From Balaenoptera acutorostrata (Eukaryota > Chordata > Mammalia > Artiodactyla > Balaenopteridae), in assembly GCF_949987535.1 (NCBI RefSeq), contig NC_080074.1, forward strand, positions 24,449,268 through 24,513,267: a stretch of 64,000 nt of DNA, in the 5' to 3' direction. Position numbers and translations under genes: made by a program. Positions 12,041-23,250 of this stretch are shown here, piece by piece. The notes under the pieces were generated by a model. That model saw only the letters and a list, made by a program, of their open reading frames with translations, was not told the origin of the DNA and did no database searches. How positions within the stretch are numbered: the stretch's first letter is position 1; each line of letters opens with the position of its first letter.

Positions 12041-12711
12041 GATAATGTTGTTGGACAACAACATCACATATGAGAAAAAAAAGCAATAACTAAAGGGGCA
12101 AAAACTCCCTGCACAAAGCTGATACAGCCATTAAATGGAATAGTCACACAATGTTAAAGACATAAAGGTTATTTCATGCACCCACCAGCACTCTACCTGC
12201 TGAATGTATTTAAGCCACCTTTTAGGTTTTCTCTTATAGAATGTGACTAAAGACTTTTGAGTATTGGGGAAAGGGTGAAATTTCACTGACTTTCCTTCAC
12301 ACTTTTCCCTAAGTCCCTGAAGAATAGGAACATAAGAGATAAACTAATGAAATATAGTTAATAATTTAAGTTATGACTTATTCTTTACAGCCAGCATTTC
12401 TTTTGACATTTTCTAAAAAGAAAAAGAAGTGAACAAAAAACTTGCCCCAGCATTCCAAACTGCAGGTGGCATCAAAGGAACTAAAACCAAGAAGAAAGTT
12501 CCATTCATCAGCCTCCCGCTGGCCAACAATTTCTTCCGATAGGAGCTTGTGGAAGATCACTGTAAGACACGGTCAACCACTTTTTCATACTGTTTTCCTT
12601 GTTGGTAATAAAATTGATTTTCTGAAACATTCTTAGGGTTTTGTACACTATGAAGTGCTAGACAAATGAAGGGGTAATACTAATAACTGCTCTCATTATT
12701 AGAAAACGGTG
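12041..12711. other. No gene or assignable repeat
   Basis: AT-rich unique-looking sequence. Opposite-strand ORFs at 12378-12560 and 12442-12636 overlap each other and show no recognisable domain. Confidence 0.45.
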
Positions 12712-12952
12712 GTTTAGAGCAATGATTCTCAACCATGGGTGACTTTGCCCTCCAGGAGACATTTGGCAATGTCTGGAGACGTTTGTGGTTGTCACAGTTG
12801 GGGGTGGGGGGTAGTGGTTGGTTACTGGCATCTAGTGGGTAGAGGCCAAAGATGCTACTAAATATCCTACAAGTGCACAGGACAGTCTCCCACAACAAAG
12901 AATTTCCCGCCCCAAACGTCAATGGTGTTGAGGTTGAGAAACCGATTTAGAG
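12712..12952. mobile_element. hAT-Charlie-type non-autonomous DNA transposon
   Basis: Element 12720-12944. Its termini CAATGATTCTCAACC and GGTTGAGAAACCG fit the hAT-Charlie inverted-repeat pattern CAGNGGTTCTCAACC. Internal landmarks are GACATTTGGCAATGTCTGGA and CATCTAGTGGGTAGAGGCCA. The flanks carry an 8-bp near-identical duplication, GTTTAGAG at 12712-12719 and ATTTAGAG at 12945-12952, the size expected for hAT transposase. It belongs to a short MER family related to the copy at 27330 and carries no ORF. Confidence 0.85.
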
Positions 12953-12995
12953 GGAGTGCAGTGTTTGTTTTGTGCAGCCACAGCGATATGACATC

Positions 12996-12998
<3 letters not shown>

Positions 12999-13040
<42 letters not shown>
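12999..13040. repeat. TG dinucleotide microsatellite
   Basis: An uninterrupted run of about 21 GT units. The long perfect array suggests length polymorphism. The Cys/Val-repeat ORF crossing it is an artefact. Confidence 0.97.
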
Positions 13041-13041
<1 letters not shown>

Positions 13042-13901
13042 GGCAGAGGGGGCGATTTGTAGAGTCAAGATATTCTCTTCCATGCTCTTATAGGCACCCA
13101 CTGGGCAGCCAGCTTTCCGAGGCTGAACCTAGTGTGTCTGAAGTAAGCATTCTGCCAATCAAGTCATCATCACCAATGGCAATTTCAGGCTGCCTTTATG
13201 GAAGGAACACCTGATGTTTATGTAGAAAAGATGGTTTCAGTAGTACATATAAAATTAACCTCAAATCTGAGTGATTAAAGTATCTCCAGGTGGGTCTTTT
13301 GGTTGTTGCAGTTCGGGGTAGCCTCTTGTCATCACTTTGGAAGTATTGTCACATCTCCGGGATATGCATTTGTCCCATCTGCAATTTCAGCACCTATTTA
13401 TCTGACAAGGATGGAAATGACTCTCTCTTTAAGCCTATGTTGCTATGTACTAATTTTCTAAGACTTTCTGTCTTCCCACACATTATGTCTCCCCACTCAT
13501 CATCATTAATAGGTAAATAATCTTCCCAACCACCTGTGGCCACATTTCAACACACCTGAAGAGGCTCTTAGAAAATGCATTTTAAATAAACACATTAGCG
13601 AAATACGTACAATCAAATAACATGCTTAAACAGAAATCCTAGGTTAAAAGTGGATCTGCTACCAAGAGTGGATCTTCTTTCACAAACCTGAAAGGTCCTT
13701 CCAACAGAAGTGGAAGGTGATGACACGGAAACTTCTCGCTGTTGCTGTCCTCCACCGAAACTCCACTGAGGGAGATGGTCATGGCAAAAATAGATTAATG
13801 AATAGTGATTCTTTCCTAGTCAAATCTGAATGTTTCGGCACAGTTTTATATTTTAGTGATAAATGTGATTCAGACTTACTATTTTAAAACCAACAATTTA
13901 G
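13041..13901. other. No gene or assignable repeat
   Basis: Unique-looking sequence. The ORF at 13290-13520 has no recognisable homology signal. No SINE or LINE pieces noticed. Confidence 0.45.
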
Positions 13902-14058
13902 AAAGTAGAGTAAAGGGAAGTCCCTGGTGGCCCAGTGGTTAGGACTCCGTGCTTTCACTGCTGAGGGCCCGGGTTCAATCCCTGGTCGGGGAACTAAGGT
14001 TCTGCAAGCCATGCATCACGACCAAAAAAAAAAAAAAAAAAAAAAAAAGTAGAGTAAA
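13902..14058 (+). repeat. CHR-1 SINE with target-site duplication
   Basis: Short tRNA-derived SINE, body 13915-14045. It starts GGGAAGTCCCTGGTGG, has an A-box-like TGGCCCAGTGGTTAGGAC and a B-box-like GGTTCAATCC, and ends in a poly(A) run of about 26 nt. A 13-bp duplication AAAGTAGAGTAAA flanks it at 13902-13914 and 14046-14058. CHR-1 is shared by cetaceans, hippos and ruminants, so this copy type is older than the CHR-2 type. Confidence 0.93.
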
Positions 14059-14164
14059 AAAATAAAAACCCCCTTCACCCAGGTCCTGTAGTTTCTTCCT
14101 GCTCTAGAGATTTAGAGGAAACCACTGTTAACAGTTTTTTGTGAATCCTTCCATATCAATTTTA

Positions 14165-14500
14165 TATCCTTTCATTCAGCAAATATTTATTGAGTACCTA
14201 CAATGTGTTTGGCTGCTGGGGTTACAAGGGTGAACAGAAGAGACGTGGTTCCTGCTGTTTGGTACCTTATATTTTATTTATTTATTTATTTATTTTGGTA
14301 CCTTAAATTTTAGTGAAGGGAAGAAACAGAGAAAAACAACAACTTCAGATTAACACGTAAATAAAAGAATTATCAATTGTGATCAGCCCAAAGAAAGAAA
14401 TAAACACAGAGCTGGAAAAGAGAATATTGAGGGGTCCTGCCCTAGGCAAAGGAATCAGAAAACGTTCTCAGAAAAACTAAAACTTGAAGGATAAGAAAAG
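14165..14500 (-). repeat. L2 LINE fragment, minus orientation
   Basis: CATTCAGCAAATATTTATTG followed by AGTACCTACAATGTG is the reverse complement of the L2 3' end. More degraded text continues to about 14500. It is interrupted by the TTTA tract and duplication at 14258-14312. Confidence 0.65.
14258..14312 (-). repeat. TTTA tract between 19-bp direct repeats
   Basis: A 17-nt TTTA tract (14277-14293) lies exactly between two 19-bp direct repeats, TTTGGTACCTTATATTTTA at 14258-14276 and TTTGGTACCTTAAATTTTA at 14294-14312 (one mismatch). The arrangement looks like a target-site duplication around a retroposed tail. The tract matches the reversed AAAT-type tail of CHR-2 SINEs. Confidence 0.6.
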
Positions 14501-14869
14501 GCAAGCAAAGAATGGGGAGAAAAGTTCTATAACTTGCTTTTTCACTTAATATATAATAGAATTTTGTCCATGCTAATTTGTAAATATTTATTCCCTCTTT
14601 TAATCAATAATCACTGAGACCCTAGTCCTGTTCCCTAGAGATAAAATAATGAACAATATCTTTGTTTCCATTGATCTTACAATCTAATGGCAGAGTTTCT
14701 ATATCTATGATTAATTTTAATTCTGTGGGGTCATACAGTGATATTTATTTAGTTATGCCCCTATGGATGGGCATTTTGGTTCTTTCTAGTTTTTCACTAT
14801 TACAATCAATGCTCCTGGAAACATCTTTGTTCATATATGACTGTGCACATTTTTTGTAGGATAATTTCT

Positions 14870-15090
14870 AAGATTGTTTACTATGTGACAGTACAATTAT
14901 TAATGTGTCATTTACAGAATCCTCACAATCACACTTTAAAGTATGTGAAGTTCTTATCCCTACTTTATCAATGAGGAGACCATAGCACAGCTATGCGGAG
15001 AAACTTATTCAAGACTACGTGATGGTAAGTGGCAGAGCCTGGACATTAAGCCAGAGAGTCTGACTCCAGGATCTGCTATAGCCCCTCCCA
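14870..15090 (+). repeat. MIR SINE, plus orientation
   Basis: Head ACTATGTGACAGTACAATTA, then CAGAATCCTCACAATCACAC, a core TATCAATGAGGAGACCATAG, and GTGGCAGAGCCTGGACATTA with AGAGAGTCTGACTCCAGGAT at the end. Nearly full-length order. Confidence 0.8.
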
Positions 15091-15611
15091 GGAAATAGAG
15101 TCCTAGGTTTTGTTTTTTGGTTATAAAAAACTCATAATATGTGTTTACTTTTTAAAATTTGAGAAATACAAATTTTAAAAATTTAAATCATTTTTTAGCT
15201 TTTTAACAGTAATGTATAATAAAAACATCATTCATCATCGCATCCATTCAGGAAGTAAAAAGCAACTGAAAGCAATGTCATCATTATTGACTCTACAAAA
15301 AGACAGTCCTTTAAAATATTCCTGTCCTGCACCATCTTGACCATTCCCTGGGGAGAGACTGGTAGACCAGTTGTACTTGGAACTCCACAAGCTCCCTGCA
15401 GTGAATGAGTAGCCAAGGTTCTGAGATTTCTGCTCTCACTACAACTGGCTTTCCAGCTGTTCCACTTTGTACTTCCAGCTGCAACCTTGTTTAACACTCC
15501 TCAGGAAGCAAAACAAGCCAACAAGATGGTCCAAAGAATGCTTCTAGGTTATAGGTCAGTGTCCTGAATCCTCAGATTCCAGGGCATCCCCTGGAAGTTC
15601 TGGTGCACTGT
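15091..15611. other. No gene or assignable repeat
   Basis: An AT-rich piece is followed by moderately GC-rich sequence at 15300-15600. The minus-strand ORF at 15228-15497 (89 aa) has no recognisable domain; I treat it as chance. Confidence 0.4.
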
Positions 15612-15870
15612 AGGGGAGCAGCACAGAACAGAGATTAAGGACACAGGCTCTAGAGCCAGATGGCCTAAGTCCAAAGATGTATGACCATGGACAAACGATT
15701 TAATCTTTCTGGGTGTTGGTTTCTTCATATGTAAAATAGAGAAAACATATTAGAACTTGATCCATATGTTATTAGCAGTAATTGTGAGCAGTATATTTAA
15801 TATCTTTAAAGCACTTAAGGTAATGTTCTCAGAGTTAGCACTTAATAATGTTATTAGTTATTGTATTATA
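15612..15870 (-). repeat. MIR SINE, minus orientation
   Basis: Reverse-oriented MIR. In order: GAGCAGCACAGAACAGAGAT, GGCTCTAGAGCCAGATGGCC, GACCATGGACAAACGATTTA, CTTCATATGTAAAATAGAGA, and AGCACTTAATAATG at the far end. All the usual landmarks are present in degraded form. Confidence 0.82.
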
Positions 15871-15976
15871 AAGTCATCTCTAGGTCTAAGGTTTCTTCCT
15901 TAGTTTCAAGTACTTAGTACTATCAGAAGATAAACATAATGTAAACATAGGGAAAAAAAAAACTTGAAGGGTCAGT

Positions 15977-16139
15977 CACCATTGGTTTTCTTTCCCTTTC
16001 TCTTTTTCTTTTTTTTAGATCATGCCATGTGGCTTGCGGGATCTTAGTTCCCAGACCAGGGATCGAACCCGGACTTCGGCAGTGAAAGTGCCGGGTCCTA
16101 ACCACTGGACCACCAGGGAATTCCCACCATTGGTTTTCT
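15977..16139 (-). repeat. CHR-1 SINE, minus orientation, with target-site duplication
   Basis: Body 15992-16124 in reverse. A pyrimidine-rich left end represents the tail; GGGATCGAACCC is the reversed B box and CTAACCACTGGACCACC the reversed A box. A perfect 15-bp duplication CACCATTGGTTTTCT sits at 15977-15991 and 16125-16139. It is oriented opposite to the CHR-1 at 13915, about 2 kb away. Confidence 0.94.
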
Positions 16140-16439
16140 AGAGCTAGCAGAATTAGAATGATATTTTTCTTCTTACTTTTTCTTCCCTGTATTTTCTAAG
16201 TTGTCTTTACTGAATATGCGCTACTTCTAAAAAATTAGAATAAAAACATATTTTAAGCAATTTTCCACCAACTCAATTAGAAGAGAGAAAATTGAATGAT
16301 TAATCCCAGTTTTGAAAAATAGATGCTACAAATGTTATTCATGGTGGATTAGTTCTTAGTTGCTTAACCTCTCTTGACTGTTAGCTATTACCACTGTGAT
16401 TGCAATCACCAGCATCATCGTCCTCATCACCTAGTAGTG

Positions 16440-16560
16440 ATACCTTAAATAAGTTAATCAAATCATTTGGACACTAAGTTCCCTCATCTGTCAGATAGGG
16501 TTAGTAACATCTGCTCCACCAATCCCAACACTTCACAGGAAGATAAAATAATACAAAATT
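16440..16560 (-). repeat. Degraded MIR fragment, minus orientation
   Basis: AAGTTCCCTCATCTGTCAGA with GGGTTAGTAACATCTGC following resembles the reversed MIR core (CAGTTTCCTCATCTGTAAAA in typical copies). Edges are approximate. Confidence 0.55.
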
Positions 16561-16599
16561 TTTAAATGAATTAATGAGATTGACATTGAGACATACATT

Positions 16600-16830
16600 A
16601 GGAAATCATTTACATAATTGACTCTCATAGTTATACATACTATTGTTTTATTCTGACAAGGTAATTGAGAGTTCTTATTACCCCACTTGAGGAATAAGGA
16701 AATGGAGGCATAGAGCATTTACAGTGGCTTCTCAACTCACACACTGGATAGTAGTAGAGACTGAACTAAAAACTCAGTGTCCTGATGTCTGATCAGTTCT
16801 GTGACCTCTCTGTTCAATATTTATCTGCCT
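16600..16830 (+). repeat. MIR SINE, plus orientation
   Basis: The core TTGAGGAATAAGGAAATGGA is followed by GGCATAGAGCATTTACAGTG, CACTGGATAGTAGTAGAGAC and CTCAGTGTCCTGATG. It closely follows the oppositely oriented MIR fragment at 16440. Confidence 0.65.
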
Positions 16831-17380
16831 TAATCCAGAGAAGCCCTCTTCTGGCAACTGACAGCTTCTATACCTCTAATGATTGCAATCCTACTCCAAA
16901 GCAAGTCTTAGAACGTGGAGGAATTTTTTAGAACCATTCAATGACCTTTTCAGTCCAACAATGCTAAAAGACACACTGGAAAGGTTTAGAAAGCATGGTG
17001 AGAAAAACGCATTTCCTACCACTGTTTATTGTCTCCCCCAATACTTCTACTCAGCTATCCTTGAAAAATTAAGGTTCTAAATGTTATGGGGAAAGGTTTC
17101 CAATAGTGTTAGGCTGAAATGTAAAATAGGATATAAAGCTGAAGATAGATACATAAATAGATAGATAGACATAGAGTGCAATCTTAATATTGCATCTTTT
17201 AAAACGATTGAAAAAAGATACCCCAGATGTTCATAGTTAGTTGACATTTCACTAGTTATCTCTAAAAGTGAGAGTATGAGTGATTTTTTTTATTATTCTC
17301 GAAGGCATTTTTCGAATTTTCTACAATAAGCAGACATTACTCTTATGATTACAAAGAGTAAAAGATGCATGGATAGTAGT
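16831..17380. other. Unassigned sequence with a short TAGA repeat
   Basis: A TAGATAGATAGA-type run lies at 17143-17168. The segment at 17205-17350 (ending ACAAAGAGTAAAAG) resembles an old, unnamed interspersed repeat. No gene seen. Confidence 0.4.
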
Positions 17381-20300
17381 ACGAGTTACGGATGTCTGCC
17401 CTATAAATATGGGGCAGTGGCTGGGGTTAGAGAAGTAAGCACAGGTCTTCCTCCAACTCAAGGCCTAGCCCCTGATGGTTAACCCAGTCAGTTTAACCCA
17501 TAGTTAAACCTATGGTTTTACCCACATCCCTGGCTACTTATCAAATAAACCCAGCCCTGTGCAATTCGACCTGTGGCATGATTCTGGCCAGAGGTATTGG
17601 TCTAATTTAAACATGACCGGCACGTGGGGCTTGTGAGAAAGAAGGTGATCTGTTCATCTGAGAAAGCCAGAATTTTCTCTTTTGATCTGGTTGGTAGGAT
17701 ATGTAGATGTAAAGCCTAAAACTGCCAAGGCAGAATGGGAGAATCAGCCTCAAAATGAAGCTGACAACAAGTAAAGGTGGGAAAGAAACAAAAACAAACA
17801 AATGACATCCATGAACAGATGAATCAAACCAACCCTGAAACCTGGCTTACTGTTAGACGGTCCAGTTACAGAAGCCAACAGATGTCCTTCATCGTAAAAG
17901 CCAGTTTACCTTTTCTATTACTTATGCAATAGAGTCAGATGTGTGGGTATATGCCATACATATGAATTTATATAGAGAGACTCCTCTACATTAGTACCAC
18001 AAATTTTTAAGTAAATGGGTTTGTTAAGAATAACTTCCCAATTGAATTTTTTCTTCAATATTTTCAATAAATAGGGATTGAATTAGATAATCTCTAGACC
18101 TACCTCTCATATCTAAAAACCTATGCTTATCAATTCAAACTACAATGACATGAAATTTTTGAATTTTAGATGTTTCAAACTTAAGCTTCAGGTGTTTTAT
18201 GAAGCCATTTGATTTATGACAAACTTCTCCAATTTAGAGAAAATTCTGCCAGTTGTAGTTTTATGCATTTTTATAGTCTTCAAAAGTGGAGAGAATAAAC
18301 TCTAGTAAGATGGATAGAAAATGTAGACAAAGCTCATTAGCCTTGTCAGACATTTGATAAATAATTAGAAACCAACTGCAGTAAGATGTATGCATAAAAC
18401 CAACCTTTGATCTCTTTGAAAACAACTGCTCCTGCAACAATTTAAAATTGTAATCACCTGTTATGTATCTTCAAGTATAGAACACATAAATGTTCTTTCA
18501 ATTCTGCCTGAGTCTGGATTATTTTCCAACTGATTGTTAGTTAAGAAGCAGATTCTATTCTCCACCACATTTAAATAATGGGATAAATAGTTAGCATATA
18601 ATTTGGGGACTAATCAGCAAAATGTTTATCATACACTAAAATGTAATCTTTCCCACATTAACTTGTTAGACTGTGGAAAGATTAACTACACCAAAGAAAT
18701 ATACTCATTAGCTTTTAATGATTGTAACAGACAGATACCATAGCTTTAAATTGCTTTTCAAAGTCTGGTTTCTATATTTATAATCAATGTTCTAACTAAA
18801 CATTCATCATTATGAAGACAAATCCTGTAAGTCATACACATATTTCTGTCTCCCTATGACAGACATTGATTTAGAAAGGAGAGACCAGATCCAACCTCCA
18901 GGAAACAGCTGGTCTCCTTAGATAAGGAAATCATTGAACTGGCTTTTAATATTGTAAGAAAAAAGGAGAGAGAAAGGAAAAAAGGGAGACAGTAGAAGCA
19001 GACAACAAAAATCTGAACTATCTACCAGAGACAACACAATTTACAATTCACAGAACATAATTATATTTCTTGAGAGTCAACTTTAAACTATCGGTTATAT
19101 TTTCCCTGAAATCAAAATTGCCAGCTTCGCCATTGATAGTAAAATAAAATGTTCTGAGAAAAATCAGGTGGCATGAAAGGGTTAAAGGAGAAGAGTTGAA
19201 ATCCTGGGGGTAATGAAGCTGCAATACCTGATAGGCCACTCTTGAAAGCACAAATAGCAGTGAAAGTTTGAAGAAAGATGAACGCCCAGGGAACTGCTTT
19301 ATTTCCCTCTTACACTAATAGATCCCTGTTGCACAATGATTTAACCCATACAGATATATGATGTTATCAGAATATATGAGAGTTTCCCAAGGTAATTGAT
19401 GATGGAGCACGGTTTGCCCAAACTTCACACGTTTTAGAAATGAAGGTACATTTTATTTTATAGTTGCCAGGAATATTCCTCTTTAAGAAACAGACACAAA
19501 TCAGATTCCCCTTTTCCCAGTTTCCTGAGCAAAACTCTCTACTGGAATCTTCATAATGTCAACATTAAAAGAAAAATTAAATTATCTCTTCTATATTTGG
19601 AACTAAATGTTGCCTTAAGACATGAAAATGTGTTAAGACCATGTCAAGTTGCTTGGCTATGTTTAACCAATAGGTTTCCTCGGTCAAGTTTTTTTTTTTT
19701 TTTTTTAGAATTGGAGCACTTGGAAGGGACTTAATTTTCATTCCCAAATTTATAAAATACTTAAAGGCTCTGAGAATGAAAGTTCCACTGAGTATACGAA
19801 AGAAGGTACTTAGAAACTTTAAGGGCTGCTTGCTCTACACAAATTCACAGGTAATGAAGAGAGCAGTCGCTTACATTGCATGCCATGCTGTTCCTTCTCA
19901 GCATACATTTGGTTTCCTTACAACTGAAAGGGATTTTAGGTAATGTACTTCTAGGATTATAGGAGCCAATTGCTAATTTTCAATTAACACAAGTCCTGCA
20001 GAGAGGAGTTCACCCGGGTGGATAATACAAACCTGCAGACAATCCCCAAATCCTTGTTTGGGGGGATTAAAATGCATTATATGATTTAAAAATATATTTA
20101 ACTTACTAATTCTATTTACCCTGCCCTAATACTAAAACGGGTTTGCTTGTCCAGGCCACACATCAATGGTAACCTCTGAACATTTCAATGATGAGAGAAA
20201 CCTCCTTTGTTAAAAAAAAATTATGAATAAACACAAAATGGCTAATACTGACTTTTAAGAAGAATTATAAATGCACAATGTATCATTATGTTTTACTGAA

Positions 20301-21160
20301 AAACACATGTCACTTTAGAATGTATTATTAGTGGTAGAGTAGTAATGAAATCATCCATAATGCTAATATGCAAATACAATTACCTTTTCACTCAAAATTG
20401 CATATCATCTTCCATGTGCACTCTTAATTCTTATTCTTACATCTTTAAAAAAGAGAAACAGAGCATGAAAGAGAGCTAGGGTTGATAATAAGGAGAAGAA
20501 AGAATAGGACAGGAGCCACAAGTGATGAAAGAGGGAGGTGAAGAGGAAAGGGATGGGGAGAAAGAAAAATCAAGGGGCTGGATGGAAAGAGAGAACAAGA
20601 GATGAAGAACTCATTACAGACAAAATTAGGGAAAAGTTAAGGAAACTAAGGTCAAGTGAGATCCTCAAAAAAGAGGCTACAAAAAGCCTCTCTTAGACAT
20701 TAAAAAAAAAAAGGTCTTAAAAAAAAAAAAGTCTGGATGCAGACAGACCAAGACTGGTATGGGGGCTACTTCCTACCCCAGCATCCCAGCACATGGCTTC
20801 AACCGCAAAGCCATGCTATCATGGGATTGCGCCAACTTTCTTATCCAGGTTGCCAGCCTGAAGGAGGACAAGCGCAAGGACAGAGAGATGCCTCGCAGTT
20901 GGATTAACTCCCTGTAAACAGTCTTCCTGGGATTCCCCTGCATCACTTCCTTTTGTATCTCATTGGTCAGCACATGGTCATGAGGCCACATGTAGCTATA
21001 AAGCAGACAGGGGGATGCAGTCTAAAATCAGGCAGGAATGTGAGCAGCTGGCTTTGGGGTAGTGTTACCATACAGGAAGGGGAGAATGGAACAGCAGCTC
21101 TGACCCACTGCAAATTCTTTAGCTACTGTAGTATCATCTGCACTAGAAAACAGCAATCTG
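17381..21160. other. Long stretch nearly free of recognisable repeats
   Basis: About 3.8 kb with no SINE or LINE that I recognise. A poly(T) run of 18 is at 19689-19706, purine-rich tracts are at 18960-18990 and 20480-20620, and A tracts are at 20702-20712 and 20720-20731. No exon-like ORF is convincing. Repeat-poor DNA of this kind often contains conserved regulatory elements, but that cannot be judged from one genome. Confidence 0.5.
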
Positions 21161-21164
21161 GACC

Positions 21165-21330
21165 CAGATCGTCTCTGATGAAATCCTGGCTCAGTCACTT
21201 CTGAGCTGTGTGGCCTTGTGCAAGAGTCTTTGTTCAATTCTTGGGAGGACTAAGTGAATTAATACATGTAAAGCACTTGGAACTGTGCCTGGCACACAGT
21301 AAATACTCAAGATATGCTAATTAGTAATCG
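21165..21330 (-). repeat. MIR SINE, minus orientation
   Basis: CTGGCTCAGTCACTTCTGAG, GTGTGGCCTTGTGCAAGAGT, GTGAATTAATACATGTAAAG and CTGTGCCTGGCACACAGTAA are the reversed MIR landmarks in order. The middle portion (CTCAGTTTCC box) is missing or eroded. Confidence 0.8.
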
Positions 21331-22267
21331 TTTATTTTCAAATATTTGTTTATTCTAAAAAGAATGGGTTATAGCTTACTGGAATTCTGTGCCTCTTTAA
21401 CATGTGTGGAGCATGAATGTCATTTTTAGAAAGTTTCTTGAGGATCTTAGCTATGGTGGTCTATTTGGTAAGGATCCTCTAAAAGTCCCTTGACATTCAA
21501 AATGTGTCAGGTTTTATATTCCTTCTGGTGGTAACATTTTGTGATTGCTTTATCTTTGTTATTTGAGAGATTAGGTAGGGCTGCATCCCTCCTTAAGGCC
21601 TGAAGGTTGTGTAACATTTGAAAACTGTGTTTATTTCATGATGCTGATACTTTTTTTAATGTCAAATATATTTTTTGTAATCAAGTTTGGGTCTTAGGGG
21701 ATAATGCTCGTGAAGGCCAGGAAAAAAAAAAAAAGAAAGAGAGAGTCAAGGAACAATCCTTCAGAAATAAAAACATTAACCACTGTTAACAACTCCCAAA
21801 CTATTCTTAGGAACTTGTGAGCCACTGTCTGAAGGAGCGATAAGTAGGGGTTATCACCTGCTTGGTTCCCAGTTGGTCACTGCCCTCCTTATCTAAGGAT
21901 GCAGAGAAAATGCTAAGGATTTGCTTAGCACATTTACATAGGTTGCCTCCTTTTATCTACCCTCCGCTTGGTGAGGTCCTATATTATTCTCCTTTCAACC
22001 ATAAGAAAGCCGAAAGTTCAGGAAGACATGACAATCAGCCTGAACACTCGAAGTGGTCAGTGGCTAATTTCACGCAGCCTCTTCAAACACGTGCCGCCCC
22101 GCTTAGAAGTTAGTATACTGATGCAATTAAACTCCTAAAACTGGTTTTTCAGTCACTTCAGTGGGCACTGATGTCATGTGTTGATATGCATGGGGGGTTT
22201 GTTTTGGGGAGAACAGGGGTTTGTTTTGTTCGGCTCAAGGAAAAAGATTTTATTGTTGCTTTATGCT
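21331..22267. other. Unassigned; possible MIR trace
   Basis: A MIR-like trace may lie at about 21890-22110 (GCACATTTACATAGGTTGCC, then ACCATAAGAAAGCCGAAAG). A poly(A) run is at 21721-21734. No gene supported. Confidence 0.4.
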
Positions 22268-22300
22268 TGTGTGTGTGTGTGTGTGTGTGTGTGAGTGTGT
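22268..22300. repeat. TG dinucleotide microsatellite
   Basis: About 13 perfect GT units followed by an interrupted GAGTGTG end. Both strands carry ORFs here, which are artefacts of the repeat. Confidence 0.95.
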
Positions 22301-22954
22301 TTGGACACCCAGGAGAGGGAGAAATGAAGCAGACTGGGGACAGGTTCACAGGACATCTGACGCACGCTAGCTGCAGGGTGCATGCAAGTGTTTTCAATGG
22401 AAGGTGTAATCAGGTTTAGAAGCTGAAGAGCAGGGTTGCTGAAGGACTACAAAACTAAGGGCAGAAGCAATGCTGCTTTTAGGTTGTAAAATACTGAGCA
22501 TACTTTTCTAATCAAACCTCCGGGAGAAAGGATTCTGTTGGTTAGCAAGTGTGGGTGCATAATGGTTTCACATATTCAACAGGATCCTATTGAAGACCCA
22601 TTATCTGCTACGCCAAGTTGGAAAACACTGCCACCTGGGCTTGGCATTAGGCTTCAAAAACTGCTAGACTTGGGACTATCAGACATCTGGATCTAGGATG
22701 AGGCATAGTTCTTGCACTTCAGTGGCTTATCATTTAGAAGGCATCGACAGCCCCCTTGAATTTTTTCTATATAAAAAGGGCATATCCATAAGTGATATGT
22801 AGAGGAACTGGAGTTACATTGATCAGTATAACCCATTACATTTGCCCTCAACAAGTGGGCGTATGGGGCAGGGAAGACAGAGGCAGTAAATAAGGATAAC
22901 CTAAATGTCAGCAGAGCTCCCCTGCTTTCTGAAATAGCAAAAAAGTTACAACGA

Positions 22955-23028
22955 CATAAATAAATACATACATGCATACATACATAAATACATAAATGCA
23001 TAAATACATAACTAACTAAATAAATAAA
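22955..23028. repeat. ATAC/ATAA tetranucleotide array
   Basis: AAATACATACATGCATACAT-type units shade into TAAATACATAAATGC and then AAATAAATAAAT. It is compound and imperfect and abuts the MIR to its right. Confidence 0.85.
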
Positions 23029-23029
23029 T

Positions 23030-23250
23030 CCTTTCAGTTCCTGTTCTAAGTCCTCTGTGTGCCTTAACTCATTAATCCTCACAACATCCCTTCGAATGAT
23101 GAACCAAGAGGCACCTACCATTATAAACCCCACCGTCCAAATAAAGACACTTTAACATAGAGTTAACACAAGTAACTTGTTCAAGGCCAAACAACTAGTA
23201 AGGGAGGAGCTGGGATTTGAACCAGCTGCAAACAGAATTGCGTTAAATCG
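23030..23250 (+). repeat. MIR SINE, plus orientation
   Basis: AACTCATTAATCCTCACAAC, then ACTTGTTCAAGGCCAAACAA, CTAGTAAGGGAGGAGCTGG and GATTTGAACCAGCTGC. The order and spacing are those of MIR. The 146-aa minus-strand ORF (22693-23133) crossing it is chance. Confidence 0.82.

Noticed and set aside
12972..13214. ORF across the TG microsatellite
   Set aside because: The reading frame is open only because alternating Cys/Val codons contain no stops.
20740..20930. Processed pseudogene (GC-richer piece after A tracts)
   Set aside because: All frames contain stops and no known protein could be recognised in any of them.
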